This document shows, piece after piece, positions 19,025-29,400 of a stretch of 64,000 nucleotides of DNA (within the stretch, counting starts at the first letter, position 1; the number at the start of each line of letters is the position of its first letter). The notes under the pieces were generated by a model. It was not told where the DNA came from. It did no database searches and was given only the letters and a program-made list of their open reading frames with translations. The stretch covers positions 23,893-87,892 of the forward strand of contig NZ_FPIP01000012.1 of NCBI RefSeq assembly GCF_900119075.1, read 5' to 3'. This DNA comes from Ruminococcus flavefaciens (GTDB lineage Bacteria > Bacillota > Clostridia > Oscillospirales > Ruminococcaceae). The position numbers and the translations under genes were made by a program.

Positions 19025-20461
19025 TCATCTTCTTCTCGGAACAAACAGCATTATCAGCGGATATATCTCCAGACGGCCGAGAAGCATATCAAAGCAGAGA
19101 ACCACCTTTGAAAATGCATTGAGTCCGCCGAGATTTCCTGCAGGGCCGAAGCGTCCCACGCCGAAGCCGATATTATTCATGCAGGTTATGACCGCAGAAA
19201 GCGATTCGTCAATATGGAAGCCGTTGAGCGATATCAGAAGCACTGATATTGACATGAGCGTCATAAAAAGTATGAGATAATTGCTCACGCCGCGCACTAC
19301 GTCCTTTTCCACAGGCTTTCCGTCCATTTTGACAGTAGCTACTGCACGGGGATTTGTAATATATTTCAGCTCCTTGATGCCTGTTTTTATAAGTATCATT
19401 ATACGCGATACCTTCATACCGCCGCCTGTAGAGCCTGCGCATGAGCCCACGAACATGAGCATCAGCAGCAGAGTCTGCGAGAATTCAGGCCATTTCGCCG
19501 TATCGGTGGTGGAGAAGCCTGCCGAGGTTATGGTGGAAGCCACCATAAAGAAGGTATGTCTCAGGGTATCGCCTACTCCGTCGTAAAGCTTGTGTACATT
19601 AATGGCGATAATAGCTGTAGCGGCTATTATCACGCCGAAATACGTCCTTACCTCCTCATTCTTGTAAGCCATTGAGAACTTTCTGATGAGAAGATAATAG
19701 TAAAGGTTGAAATTTACGCCGAAAAGGATAATGAACGCTGCCACTACCATTTCTATGTAAACGCTGTCGTAATGACCTATGCTGTCTCCCCACATGGAGA
19801 AGCCGCCTGTACCTGCCGATGAGCAGGCGTGCAGAATGGCGTCATAGAGAGGCATACCGCCGCAGAGCAGGAGTATCGCCTCGGATACGGTGAGAGTGAT
19901 GTATATGCCGTAGAGTATTCTTGCGGAAAAGCGTGATTTCGACACAAGACGTCCTACCTTCGGACCTGCGCACTCAGCCCTCATCATATGCATAGTACGA
20001 ACATCGTTGCTGGACATGATAGCCAGCACGAACATGAGGACTCCCATACCGCCCAGCCAGTGGGTAAAGGCTCGCCAGAAAAGGCATGAACGTGACATAG
20101 CCTCGACATCTTCCAGTATGGTAGCGCCTGTGGTAGTAAAGCCCGACACAGTCTCAAAGAGAGCGCTTGGATAGTCGGGTATCTCCCCTGATATCACGAA
20201 AGGCAGAGCGCCTATGCAGGACATGGTCACCCATGAAGCTGCAACACTCACAAAGCCCTCCATTGAATAGACCTGATTGTTTTTCGGCTTTATTATCGTA
20301 AAGCCGAATCCTATCGCCATAGTTATGAGAAACGGTATGCCGAAGGAGGTCACAACATGGTGTTCCCCGTAAATAAAGCCCACTATTATGGGAAGAAGCA
20401 TAAAAAGTCCGACGACCTTAAGTATCTGTCCCATAATATAAGATATCATTCTGTAATTCAT
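19025..20461 (-). CDS. trkH: Trk-type potassium uptake channel subunit
   Basis: Membrane pore of the K+ uptake system, 478 residues, with the four repeated pore/selectivity segments visible: SGFTTTGAT, SSAGTGGFS, TSAGFSTTD and NNIGFGVG, each placing a Gly in the filter. It lies 21 bases after trkA on the same strand, so gate and pore are made together. Confidence 0.96.
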   Translation of the reverse strand: MNYRMISYIMGQILKVVGLFMLLPIIVGFIYGEHHVVTSFGIPFLITMAIGFGFTIIKPKNNQVYSMEGFVSVAASWVTMSCIGALPFVISGEIPDYPSALFETVSGFTTTGATILEDVEAMSRSCLFWRAFTHWLGGMGVLMFVLAIMSSNDVRTMHMMRAECAGPKVGRLVSKSRFSARILYGIYITLTVSEAILLLCGGMPLYDAILHACSSAGTGGFSMWGDSIGHYDSVYIEMVVAAFIILFGVNFNLYYYLLIRKFSMAYKNEEVRTYFGVIIAATAIIAINVHKLYDGVGDTLRHTFFMVASTITSAGFSTTDTAKWPEFSQTLLLMLMFVGSCAGSTGGGMKVSRIMILIKTGIKELKYITNPRAVATVKMDGKPVEKDVVRGVSNYLILFMTLMSISVLLISLNGFHIDESLSAVITCMNNIGFGVGRFGPAGNLGGLNAFSKVVLCFDMLLGRLEIYPLIMLFVPRRR

Positions 20462-20482
20462 AGTTTAACCGAAATGCACTCC

Positions 20483-21841
20483 TTAGTCGAAAATATTGCT
20501 GAGGTCGTGCATACCCTTTGTAGTGGTTATTACCACAACGCTGTCGTTGACCTGTAAGCAGTCATCACCCTTTGGGATAATGAGCTCGTTGCCTCTTACG
20601 ATACTTCCGATAAGGATACCGCTTCTGAGCTTGAGCTTTTTCAGAGGAACATCAACGTATTCCTTCTTGTCGCGGACAACGAATTCTATAGCCTCCAGCC
20701 TGTCATTGACCAGTCGGTACAGCGTAGTTACGTTGTTTCCGAGAGAATTCTGCTTTGCACGAACGTACTGGAGTATCTGATTTACCGTGATAGACTTTGG
20801 CGAGATGATACTGTCAAGGTCGAGAGTGTCCGAAAGCTGCATGAGAGACATTCTGTTTACCTTGGTGACTACCTTGTCAACGCCGTTGTTCTTGGCAAGG
20901 AGCGAGAGAAGGATATTCTCCTCGTCGATGCCTGTCAGTGTGACTACAGCGTCGGCGTCGTAAACGCGCTCCTCCTCGAGGATATCGTGGTCAGTACCAT
21001 CGGCACAGGAGATATCCACCTTGTTGAGCCTGTCGGAGAGCTCCAGACAGCGCTCGCGGTCTATCTCGATTATCTTGACCTTGACACCCATTTCAATGAG
21101 CTGCTGAGCCAGATGATAGGCAACTCGTCCGCCGCCGATAAGAACTGCTTGCTTTACGCGCTTTTCGCGGTAAGCGGCGCTTATGCTCTTGAAGAACTTG
21201 ACCATATTGCTGTGAGAAGCGGTCATGTGTATCTTGTCTCCTGCACGGAGCACGAAATTACCATTAGGGATAGTGAGCTCGTCACCGCGCTGTACTGCGC
21301 AGATGAGCACGTCCAGTCTGAGACGTCTCGAGAGCTGGCTGAGAGCCACGCCGTCAAGGATACTGCCGCTGGTTATGCGTATCTCCGCAAGGTCAACTCT
21401 GCCCTTGGCAAAGGACTCGATATTGATAGCCTCGGGATAGCGCAGAACCTTTGCTATCTCGTTTGCAGCGTTGTAATCGGGGTTTACCATCATGCTGATA
21501 CCAAGCTCCTCACGCATGAATACCAGCTGTTTATCGAATTCGGGACTGCGGACACGGGCGATACAGTGACGTGCGCCCATTCGCTTTGCAATAAGACATG
21601 ACAAAATGTTTACCTCGTCAGAAGCTGTTACAGCTATGATTATATTTGCCTTTGCAACATTAGCCTCCTCCAGAACTTCTGTCTGAAGGCAGTTCCCGAC
21701 GATGCCCATTACGTCGAAATCGTTTGAGGCAGCCTCAACAAGAGATTCCTTTTTATCAATTATGGTAACATTGTGTTCATCGCTGAGCACCTCGGCGAGA
21801 GCACTTCCCACCTTGCCGCAGCCTACGATTATAATATCCAT
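20483..21841 (-). CDS. trkA: Trk potassium uptake regulatory subunit
   Basis: Cytoplasmic nucleotide-binding gate of TrkH, 452 residues with two RCK units. Each has an NAD-binding motif, IIVGCGKVGSALAE at the N terminus and VLIGGGRVAYHLA near residue 230, followed by a TrkA-C domain (IRITSGSILDG... and VDVPLKKLKLRSGILIG). First gene of the trkA-trkH unit with its own promoter. Confidence 0.96.
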   Translation of the reverse strand: MDIIIVGCGKVGSALAEVLSDEHNVTIIDKKESLVEAASNDFDVMGIVGNCLQTEVLEEANVAKANIIIAVTASDEVNILSCLIAKRMGARHCIARVRSPEFDKQLVFMREELGISMMVNPDYNAANEIAKVLRYPEAINIESFAKGRVDLAEIRITSGSILDGVALSQLSRRLRLDVLICAVQRGDELTIPNGNFVLRAGDKIHMTASHSNMVKFFKSISAAYREKRVKQAVLIGGGRVAYHLAQQLIEMGVKVKIIEIDRERCLELSDRLNKVDISCADGTDHDILEEERVYDADAVVTLTGIDEENILLSLLAKNNGVDKVVTKVNRMSLMQLSDTLDLDSIISPKSITVNQILQYVRAKQNSLGNNVTTLYRLVNDRLEAIEFVVRDKKEYVDVPLKKLKLRSGILIGSIVRGNELIIPKGDDCLQVNDSVVVITTTKGMHDLSNIFD

Positions 21842-21901
21842 AACTCCTCCGTAAAATATAGCTAAAAATACTGTTATCAGCAGATATATTTATTCAATAT
21901 A

Positions 21902-21930
21902 ATTATAAACCCACTGCATGATTTTGTCAA
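21902..21930 (-). promoter_or_regulatory. trkA promoter
   Basis: Minus strand TTGACA, 17-base spacer, TATAAT (plus coordinates 21925-21930 and 21902-21907), about 60 bases before the start. Confidence 0.85.
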
Positions 21931-21966
21931 TGCTTTTTAATAGTTATTAGTTGTTAGTGATTAGTT

Positions 21967-22042
21967 TGTAGGGGCGACGTCCACATCGCCCCGTTGGGTT
22001 ACGTATAAATTAGTCGGGCTGATGTAGGCATCAGCCCCTACA
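21967..22042. repeat. paired interspersed hairpin element
   Basis: Module 21967-21993 (TGTAGGGGCGA...TCGCCCCG) and inverted module 22015-22042 (CGGGCTGATG...CATCAGCCCCTACA). An AGTGATTAG word precedes it at about 21955. Together with the trkA promoter this accounts for the gap 21842-22074. Confidence 0.88.
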
Positions 22043-22074
22043 GCGCAGAGCCTGCGCCAACTGCTACTCACTAC

Positions 22075-22317
22075 TCACTCTTTATACTGCTCCTCCAGCC
22101 ATTTTATCATGGCGTCGAATCCCTCCTGTGTGCGCTCGAACTCCGCCTCATGCTCTATCTCCGCTTTCATGGAGCAGAGCCTGCCGTGCCATGTCATGCA
22201 CTTCAATACATCGCCGTTGCATATCTTATAGGAGAAGTCACCCTTGCTCCCCGAAAAGTCGTTGCCGCTCTCGAAGTAATAGAACTTGGGTATCTCAAAT
22301 ATCTCGGAAACGCTCAT
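22075..22317 (-). CDS. small hypothetical protein coupled to HAD phosphatase
   Basis: 80 residues, acidic, no membrane segment; I do not recognise it. It has an aromatic start (FYYFESGNDFSGSKGDFSYKI) and a tryptophan-containing middle (MTWHGRLC), ending in a helix rich in Glu. Its ATG overlaps the stop of the upstream HAD gene in an ATGA, evidence of translational coupling and therefore that it is a real gene. Confidence 0.72.
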   Translation of the reverse strand: MSVSEIFEIPKFYYFESGNDFSGSKGDFSYKICNGDVLKCMTWHGRLCSMKAEIEHEAEFERTQEGFDAMIKWLEEQYKE

Positions 22318-22973
22318 TCGCCGAAGCTCCTTTCAAAATAATCTACAGCAAGCCCGAGATTCTCGTAAACTGCCGACAAAAGCGGCTTTATCTCGTCGTC
22401 GGGCTGAGTCATATCTGGTATCATTATAGCGTGACAGCCTGCGGCGTGGGCAGCCTTTATGCCGTTGGGAGAATCCTCGAATGCCGCACATTCCTCAGGC
22501 GGAAGTCCCAGTTCCCTTGCCGCTGTCAGGTATATATCGGGGGCAGGCTTGCCTGTTTCCACCATGTCTCCGCATATCACCGCCGAGAAGAACTTCGCCG
22601 CTCCTATCTTTTCCAGATATTCCGTTGTTCGGCTTCTGGGAGTTGCCGTTGCCACAGCCATTTTTATCTCCCTGCCCTTTAAATAGTACAGGAGCTCGAA
22701 AAGTCCCTTTTTCACTTCAAGTCCGTGCTCGTTTATGTACTCCGCCATGAGCTCGGTTCGGTGAGCTCTTATCTCCTCGGTAGGACAGTCCTCGCCGAGA
22801 AAGCCTTTCAGCGTAGGGATAGAGTATTTTCTCGCCATACTGCGGATAGCGTAGACGTGCTCGGGCTTCATGTCATAGCCGAAGTCCTTTGCGGACTGTA
22901 TCCAGAATTTAAGATAGAGCTTTTCGGTGTCTATCATAAGACCGTCCATATCGAATATTGCGCCTTTTAACAT
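22314..22973 (-). CDS. HAD-superfamily hydrolase, beta-phosphoglucomutase-like
   Basis: 219 residues. The nucleophile motif DMDGLMIDTE (Asp8, Asp10) is followed by an alpha-helical cap, the Ser/Thr motif VATATPRSR, a Lys in KPAPDIY and the final acidic motif FEDSPNGIKAA. This is the subclass I sugar-phosphate phosphatase/phosphomutase pattern. The substrate cannot be told. Cotranscribed with the overlapping 80-residue protein. Confidence 0.9.
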   Translation of the reverse strand: MLKGAIFDMDGLMIDTEKLYLKFWIQSAKDFGYDMKPEHVYAIRSMARKYSIPTLKGFLGEDCPTEEIRAHRTELMAEYINEHGLEVKKGLFELLYYLKGREIKMAVATATPRSRTTEYLEKIGAAKFFSAVICGDMVETGKPAPDIYLTAARELGLPPEECAAFEDSPNGIKAAHAAGCHAIMIPDMTQPDDEIKPLLSAVYENLGLAVDYFERSFGE

Positions 22974-23022
22974 TGTATCTTATCCTTTTTTATAATTAAC
23001 CTGTATAATTTGGAATTGATCA

Positions 23023-23964
23023 TCAGTCGCAGTCTGCGTCCAGCTGTATATTGTCGAATTTGCGGTCGATGAAGTCCTGTTTGTCCATTATCCAGAATAA
23101 TTCCCATATACAGCCTACCGAGTAATCGAGCTGTAACAGCAGGAGTTGGTCGTCACCGAGCTGTGGAGCGTTAGCGCCGCTCGGTATACCGAATATCTTA
23201 TCGTCGCGGCTGACAAAATCATACTCGTCGGCGTCCTCTAAAATATCCATGAGGTCTTCTATCTCATAAGCTGCATTGCGTTCATAGTCGTATTCCTGCC
23301 AGAAATCTATCATTGTTTCGTGACAAGTCTCGTCAAAGATACCATTGTCCTCGTCATTGACTTCTTCATAATAGGGCAGAGACGGCTGAGTACGTCTGAG
23401 CGTTGACATATCCCCATCCCACCAGATGACCTTGTTTATATGAGCAAGCTCGAGCTCGTCAGGCTTTACAAAGCGATACTCATTGTCAATGTCGAACAGG
23501 GTATAGTCATACTCGCCGCTCCAGAACAGATAAAACATACCTGTTTTCGGGAAAAGCCCCTCGGTATCCGCGCCGCTTTCGGCAAGCTCGCGCAGATTTA
23601 TCTGCATAACGAGGTGCATAGCTGATTTTCCGCAGGTCTTGGTCTCGCTTTTGCCCTTAACGCGCATGGTATAGCCTGTCATAGTGGGGTATTCGATATC
23701 GGGCGGCAGGTCGGGAAGTCCGCCTATCTTGCTTGCTCCCACGGGTATGCCGTCCTCGGGAGTTTTCTTAACTCCGATAGATATGATATTGTGCCTGTAC
23801 TTTTTCAGTTTTTCGGCAGTTTCGGGGTGTCCCTTTGCAATGAGCTCCTCAACGTAGTCCTTTTCTTCCCATTCCTCGCGTTTAGCCTCAAATTCGGAAT
23901 AAAGCTTGGCAAAGGCTTTCACTTCATCGCTGAGCTGTTTTTCATTTTCGTCATCATTAAGCAT
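23023..23964 (-). CDS. DUF1963 (YwqG-like) protein
   Basis: 313 residues, cytoplasmic, strongly acidic. The DUF1963 pattern is visible: SKIGGLPDLPPDIEYP near residue 85, MQINLREL, FYLFWSG, and LLLLQLDYS with a tryptophan-rich end. The family is widespread and of unknown biochemical role. About 50 bases upstream of the HAD gene on the same strand, with no terminator between them. Confidence 0.85.
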   Translation of the reverse strand: MLNDDENEKQLSDEVKAFAKLYSEFEAKREEWEEKDYVEELIAKGHPETAEKLKKYRHNIISIGVKKTPEDGIPVGASKIGGLPDLPPDIEYPTMTGYTMRVKGKSETKTCGKSAMHLVMQINLRELAESGADTEGLFPKTGMFYLFWSGEYDYTLFDIDNEYRFVKPDELELAHINKVIWWDGDMSTLRRTQPSLPYYEEVNDEDNGIFDETCHETMIDFWQEYDYERNAAYEIEDLMDILEDADEYDFVSRDDKIFGIPSGANAPQLGDDQLLLLQLDYSVGCIWELFWIMDKQDFIDRKFDNIQLDADCD

Positions 23965-24005
23965 ATTTTTTCTCCGTTTTAGTAGTCAGTGGTTAGTGAT
24001 TAATT

Positions 24006-24381
24006 TGTAGGGGCGAACATTGTTCGCCCGTTGTTCCCTTTGCATATAGATTCAAGGCATTGTAGGGGGCGATGCCTACATCGCCCCGTTGATTTACGTA
24101 ACAATTGGTCGGGCTGATGCGGGGGACTCCCTGTAGTACAGGGAGATGTCAGCAGAGCTGACAGAGGGTACGGGTGCCTGTTAGGCATCAGCCCCTACAG
24201 TGCAGAGCCTGCGCCCCCTTGCCACGGCAGCGTGACGCTGCACCCTTGCCACGTTGCCGCTCGTAAACTCGCTCACTCTCATCAATACCGATAATCGTAC
24301 ATCGCTTACAGCACATTTACATGGAACGCCGAGGAAGCCGTTCCCTACAGATAATCAGCAAGGGCGGAATGGATCCGCCCT
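24006..24381. repeat. cluster of interspersed hairpin modules with a nested insert
   Basis: Modules at 24006-24030 (CGAACA/TGTTCG arms), 24061-24088 (CGATG/CATCG), a split module whose arms CGGGCTGATG and GCATCAGCCCCTACA lie at about 24110-24119 and 24183-24199, and an inverted module near 24323-24349. The 60-odd bases between the split arms carry other hairpins (CTCCCTGTA/TACAGGGAG, TGTCAGC/GCTGACA). A hairpin AGGGCGGA/TCCGCCCT at 24361-24381 lies just after the glgA stop on the transcribed strand. No gene in the 23965-24408 gap. Confidence 0.85.
24246..24323 (-). repeat. 75-bp repeat, copy 1
   Basis: Shares GCTCGTAAACTCGCTCACT and the flanking GATAATCGTACATCGCTTAC with copies at 26288-26365 and 32911-32980, without indels in the core. 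Confidence 0.85.
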
Positions 24382-24408
24382 CACTCCCTATAATATGTTT
24401 TAGAATTA

Positions 24409-25863
24409 TTACCAGTTTATCATCCAGCTGTACATACCCTCGTACTGACGGGCTGAGCTGTTCCATGAGAAGTCCTGCTCCATAGCTCGCTGTACCATTG
24501 CGTCCCACTGCTTGCGGTTATCGTAGTACACTCTCTTGGAGTAGTTGATAGTGTTCAGCATCTCGTCGCCGTTGAAGTTGGCAAATGAGAAGCCGTTGCC
24601 TGTTCCGTCAAACTCGTTATATGGCTGGACTGTGTCTTTGAGTCCGCCTGTTTCGCGTACTATAGGCAGAGTTCCGTAGCGGAGAGCGATGAGCTGTGTA
24701 AGTCCGCAGGGCTCGAACAGGGACGGCATGAGAACTGTATCCGCTGCCGCATAGAGCTTATGGGCAAGTTCGTCGTTGTAGAGGATATTTGCGGAGACTC
24801 TCTCGGGGTACTTCCACTGATAGTGTTTGAACATATTCTCGTACTTGGGATCGCCTGTGCCTATTATCACGAACTGAGTGTTCTCGTCGCAGATACGCTC
24901 CATAGCGTAATTAACGAGATCAAGTCCTTTCTGGTCGGTAAGACGTGATATGATACACATCATGTACTTGTCCTTGTCAACGGGAAGTCCCAGCTGTTCC
25001 TGCAATTTCGTCTTGTTCTCAACCTTTTTGGTCTTGAAGTTCTTGGCTGTGAACGGTGTGAATATCTTCTCGTCCTTTGCAGGATCGTATACCTTGTAGT
25101 CGATACCGTTGAGGATTCCCCTCAGTGAAGCTGACCTTGCACGGAGAAGTCCGTCAAGCTGTTCGCCGTAGAAGGGGTATTTTATCTCCTCGGCGTAGGT
25201 CTCGGAGACCGTGGTGATGTAGTCAGCATAGACCAGACCGCCCTTGAGCATATTTGCGTTCTTGTTGAACTCCAGCTTATCGGGAGTGAACATATAATCG
25301 GGCAGAGCCGTATTGTAGCGGAATGTGTCTATATCCCAAACGCCCTGGAATTTCAGGTTATGGATAGTCATTATCGTCTTTGTTGCACTGAAGAACGGGT
25401 TCGTAGCAAAGGCAGAGTGCAGGAAAACGGGAATGAGTGACGACTGCCAGTCGTGACAGTGTATGATATCGGGACGGAAGCCGATAACAGGCAGGATAGC
25501 CAGTACAGCCTTGCAGAAGAAAGTGAATCTCTCGATGTCCCATTTAAGGTCTGATGAATATGGAGTATCGCACTTGAAGTAATACTCGTTGTCAACGAAA
25601 TAGAACTTTATGCCGTTGTACTCATACTCCATAATGCCGACATGAACCCCCTCGCTTCTCATGCCGTAGTCCATATAAAAGTGATGAACGTACTTGAATT
25701 CGCTTCTGTACTTATCGGGTATGCAGGTGTAGTAAGGCATAATTACTCTTACATCGTAGTTGTTCTTGTCGATATACTGCGGAAGTGCGCCTACAACGTC
25801 AGCAAGTCCGCCTGTCTTTATAAATGGTACACACTCTGAAGCGGCAAACAATATATTATTCAT
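24409..25863 (-). CDS. glgA: glycogen synthase
   Basis: ADP-glucose-dependent GT5 glycogen/starch synthase, 484 residues, full length. N-terminal nucleotide-sugar loop KTGGLADVVGALP at residue 17; the C-terminal GT-B half has SRLTDQKGLDL, the FEPCGLTQLIALRYG block and ETGGLKDTV. Starts at an ATG after GGGAGA. It stands alone: neighbouring glg genes are not in the window. It has its own promoter with a leader of about 125 bases. Confidence 0.96.
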   Translation of the reverse strand: MNNILFAASECVPFIKTGGLADVVGALPQYIDKNNYDVRVIMPYYTCIPDKYRSEFKYVHHFYMDYGMRSEGVHVGIMEYEYNGIKFYFVDNEYYFKCDTPYSSDLKWDIERFTFFCKAVLAILPVIGFRPDIIHCHDWQSSLIPVFLHSAFATNPFFSATKTIMTIHNLKFQGVWDIDTFRYNTALPDYMFTPDKLEFNKNANMLKGGLVYADYITTVSETYAEEIKYPFYGEQLDGLLRARSASLRGILNGIDYKVYDPAKDEKIFTPFTAKNFKTKKVENKTKLQEQLGLPVDKDKYMMCIISRLTDQKGLDLVNYAMERICDENTQFVIIGTGDPKYENMFKHYQWKYPERVSANILYNDELAHKLYAAADTVLMPSLFEPCGLTQLIALRYGTLPIVRETGGLKDTVQPYNEFDGTGNGFSFANFNGDEMLNTINYSKRVYYDNRKQWDAMVQRAMEQDFSWNSSARQYEGMYSWMINW

Positions 25864-25996
25864 AGCATATCTCCCTTTTTAGTTATTAGTTATTAGTTTT
25901 TAGTGATTAGTTTTGGCATAAGCCGCCTTTGTCGTCTGTTCCATACGATTTTTTGATTACTAATCACTAATCACTTATAACTTTAATCTACTTATT

Positions 25997-26025
25997 ATTA
26001 TATACTAAATAATAGTATTAGTCAA
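25997..26025 (-). promoter_or_regulatory. glgA promoter
   Basis: Minus strand TTGACT, 17-base spacer, TATAAT (plus coordinates 26020-26025 and 25997-26002). The leader between it and the start carries repeats of TTAGTGATTAG. Confidence 0.75.
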
Positions 26026-26164
26026 CACAAAAATATGAACATTGCACAGCCGGCAGAAACACTGTGAATATCAACAATAGTATTGACATTTATTTGTTGA
26101 TTAAGCCAAATTCAAAAATTATTATTAATAAATTATCAGTTGATAGTGATTAGTAATTAGTTTG

Positions 26165-26387
26165 TGTAGGGGCGACGTCCCGTCGCCCGTTATACCCGTT
26201 TCAAATAAAATGCCATTTGTAGGGGCGAACAGTGTTCGCCCGAAATAAACGTGGTTTGTCATACACGGGCGCAGAGCCTGCGCCCCCTTGCCACGTTGTC
26301 GCTCGTAAACTCGCTCACTATTATCAACACCGATAATCGTACATCGCTTACGGCACATCTACACGGGCGGATAATATCTGCCCCTAC
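26165..26387. repeat. interspersed hairpin modules
   Basis: Modules at 26165-26189 (CGACG/CGTCG arms), 26219-26242 (CGAACA/TGTTCG) and inverted 26364-26387 (GGGCGGATA/TATCTGCCCC). Between them a GGGCGCAG/CTGCGCCC hairpin at about 26268-26286 and copy 2 of the 75-bp repeat. With the glgA promoter and purL terminator this accounts for the 623-base gap 25864-26486; no gene seen. Confidence 0.85.
26288..26365 (-). repeat. 75-bp repeat, copy 2
   Basis: Closest match to copy 1 (24246-24323). Read on the minus strand it keeps an open frame beginning MCRKRCTIIG and containing SERVYERQRG. Confidence 0.85.
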
Positions 26388-26454
26388 AGCGCGTCATTTA
26401 TCATCTCATTGTAAGGCACGGGCGGCGAAACGCCACTCCAACAGGCTAAGGGCT

Positions 26455-26484
26455 AAAAAAGGACAGCCGAAGCTGTCCTTTTTT
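26455..26484 (-). terminator. bidirectional terminator after purL
   Basis: A6-GGACAGC, CGAA tetraloop, GCTGTCC-T6; a textbook hairpin just past the purL stop. Confidence 0.95.
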
Positions 26485-26486
26485 CA

Positions 26487-29400
26487 TCATGTGAAGTATT
26501 TAACTCCGCTCTCGAATATCTTCTGGTCTTTTTCGCCCTGAACGTTCTTGCAGATATAGCTGCCCTTACGCTCGGAGTGTCCCATTTTACCGAATACACG
26601 TCCGTCGGGTGAAGTGATGCCCTCGATAGCCTCGATAGAGGTATTGGGGTTGTAGCGTATATCCATTGTTGGGTTGCCGTCAAGGTCAACGTACTGTGTA
26701 GCTATCTGACCGTTGTTTGCAAGCTGCTGAATGAGACTTGCAGGAGCTACGAAGCGTCCCTCGCCGTGTGAGATAGCAACTGTATGGATATCGCCTACCT
26801 CACAGCCATAGAGCCATGGGCTCTTGTTTGAGGCGATACGTGTATTTACCATCATGGACTGGTGGCGGTTTATGGTATTGAATGTAAGTGTAGGTGCGTC
26901 GTCAGCCATGTCGATTATCTCGCCGTATGGAACGAGTCCCAGCTTGATAAGAGCCTGGAATCCGTTGCAGATACCCAGCATAAGACCGTCGCGGTTCTTT
27001 AAGAGGTCGTGAACTGCGTCCTTTATCTTGGGATTGCGGAAGAATGCTGTAATGAACTTGCCGCTTCCCTCGGGCTCGTCGCCGCCGCTGAATCCGCCCG
27101 GTATCATAACAATCTCGGAACGTCTTACTGCGCTCTCGAAGTATCTTACGCTCTCCTCGATATCGCCTGCGGAGAGGTTTCTGATAACGACTACCTCAGC
27201 CTTGGCGCCTGCCTTTTCAAAGGCTCTTGCAGTATCGTACTCGCAGTTTGTACCTGGGAATACAGGAATAAGAACTCTCGGCTTTGCTATCTTTGTCGAA
27301 GCTGAAAGCTGAATGCGGTTAGGTGAAGAATATGTCTGGGGAGTTGTATCCGTAGTCTTTATGCGGCACGGGAATACAGGCTCCAGCTTAGCCTCCCATA
27401 CTCTCTGGAGGTTGTCAAGGCTCACTGTGTAGTCCATAGAGAGTATCTTGTAGTCGGAGATAGTCTTACCGATGATGTTTTCGCCGCTCTTTGCGCCGCC
27501 CTTGAGCTCGATGATGAATGCGCCGTAGCATGGCTTGTAGAGCTCCTTAGCGCTGAGTCTTGTTGTGAACTCGAAGCCTATCTTGTTGCCGAAGCACATC
27601 TTTGCGATACCCTCTGCAAATCCGCCGTAGCCGATAGTCCAGATAGCGTTTGCGCGGTCGTCCTTGATTATCTGCTCTACCTTGTCGAAGCAAGCCTTTA
27701 TGCTGTCCCACTTTGGAAGTCCGTTCTCGTCGTACTCGGGAATGATAGAGATAACTGTATTGCCCGAGCCCTTGAACTCTGTGGAAACTACCTTATCTGC
27801 CGTAGCAGTGGAAACTGCGAATGAAACCAGTGTAGGCGGAACGTCGATGTTCTCGAAAGTACCCGACATTGAGTCCTTTCCGCCGATAGAGCCGCAGCCC
27901 ATTTCAAGCTGAGCCCTGAATGCGCCGAGAAGTGCAGCCATTGGCTTGCCCCAGCGCTTTGGATCGTTCCGAGTTCTCTCGAAATACTCCTGGAAAGTGA
28001 GCCAGCACTTCTTGTAGGTACCGCCTGCGGCAACTACCTTAGCGATAGACTCGATAACAGCCAGCATTGCGCCGTGGTAAGGAGATTTCTCGGATATATC
28101 GGGGTTATAGCCCCAGCCCATGAGCGAGCAGGTATTGGTCTCACCCTTTAATACAGGTATCTTTGCAGCCATAGCCTGTGAGGGAGACATCTGGTATACT
28201 CCGCCGAAAGGCATGAGGACTGTGCCTGCACCGATAGTTGAGTCGAACTTCTCTATAAGTCCCTTCTGTGAGCATACGTTGAGGTTTGACATGAGCTGAG
28301 TCCATGAATCTGCGCTGTCTGCGATATCATCATCAGCTGCGAATGCAGGAGCTTCTACCTCTATGTCTGTATACTTGGGAGCGCCGTTTGAGTTGAGGAA
28401 CTCGCGTGAAAGGTCAACGATAGTGTTGCCGTTCCATACCATTTTGAGTCGTGGCTCTTCAACAACATCGGCAACGAGGGTAGCTTCAAGGTTCTCCTTG
28501 GCAGCCTCCTCCATGAACTTGTCCTTATCCTCGGGAGCAATGACAACAGCCATTCTCTCCTGAGACTCGGAAATAGCAATTTCAGTACCGTCCAGACCGT
28601 CGTACTTCTTTGGAACTGCATTGAGGTTGATAACGAGACCGTCAGTCAGCTCGCCGATAGCAACTGAAACGCCGCCTGCACCGAAGTCGTTGCAGCGCTT
28701 TATCATCTTTGTAACCTCAGGGTTGCGGAACAGTCTCTGGAGCTTTCTCTCCTCGGGAGGATTACCCTTCTGTACCTCTGCGCCGCAGTGCTCGAGGGAT
28801 TCAAGTGTGTGTGACTTTGATGAGCCTGTAGCTCCGCCGCAGCCGTCGCGACCTGTCTTGCCGCCGAGGAGTATAACAATATCTCCCGGCTCAGGTCTTT
28901 CTCTGCGGATATTCTCAGCAGGAGCAGCTCCGAGAACTGCGCCTATCTCCATACGCTTGGCAACATAGCCGGGGTGGTATACCTCTGCAACGTGACCTGT
29001 AGCAAGACCTATCTGGTTGCCGTATGAGCTGTAGCCGTTGGCAGCTCCGAGAGTTATCTTTCTCTGCGGGAGCTTGCCTGCGATAGTATCCTCAACAGGA
29101 ACGAGAGGATTAGCCGCACCTGTTACACGCATAGCCTGATATACGTAAGAACGTCCCGAAAGCGGATCGCGGATAGCGCCGCCCAGACAGGTAGCAGCAC
29201 CGCCGAAAGGCTCTATCTCAGTCGGGTGGTTGTGAGTCTCGTTCTTGAACATGAGTATCCAGTCCTCGAGCTGACCGTCTATATCCACCTTTATCTTTAC
29301 GGAACAAGCGTTTATCTCCTCGCTCTCGTCGAGGTCGGGAAGCTTTCCGTCAGCCTTCAGCTTCTTTGCAGCAAGGGTAGCAAGGTCCATAAGAGTCATG

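Noticed and set aside
22128..22682. 184-codon plus-strand frame over the HAD gene
   Set aside because: Cys/Arg/Ser-rich shadow of the HAD frame and of the overlapping 80-residue gene; no family match.
26125..26358. 77-codon minus-strand frame starting MCRKRC
   Set aside because: Lies in the 75-bp repeat and hairpin modules; the conserved part is discussed as a repeat, but the frame after it reads through hairpins that vary between copies.
24000..26400. CRISPR array suspected from repeated 24-29-base units
   Set aside because: Units occur in both orientations with irregular spacing, their stems covary, and there are no uniform spacers or cas genes.
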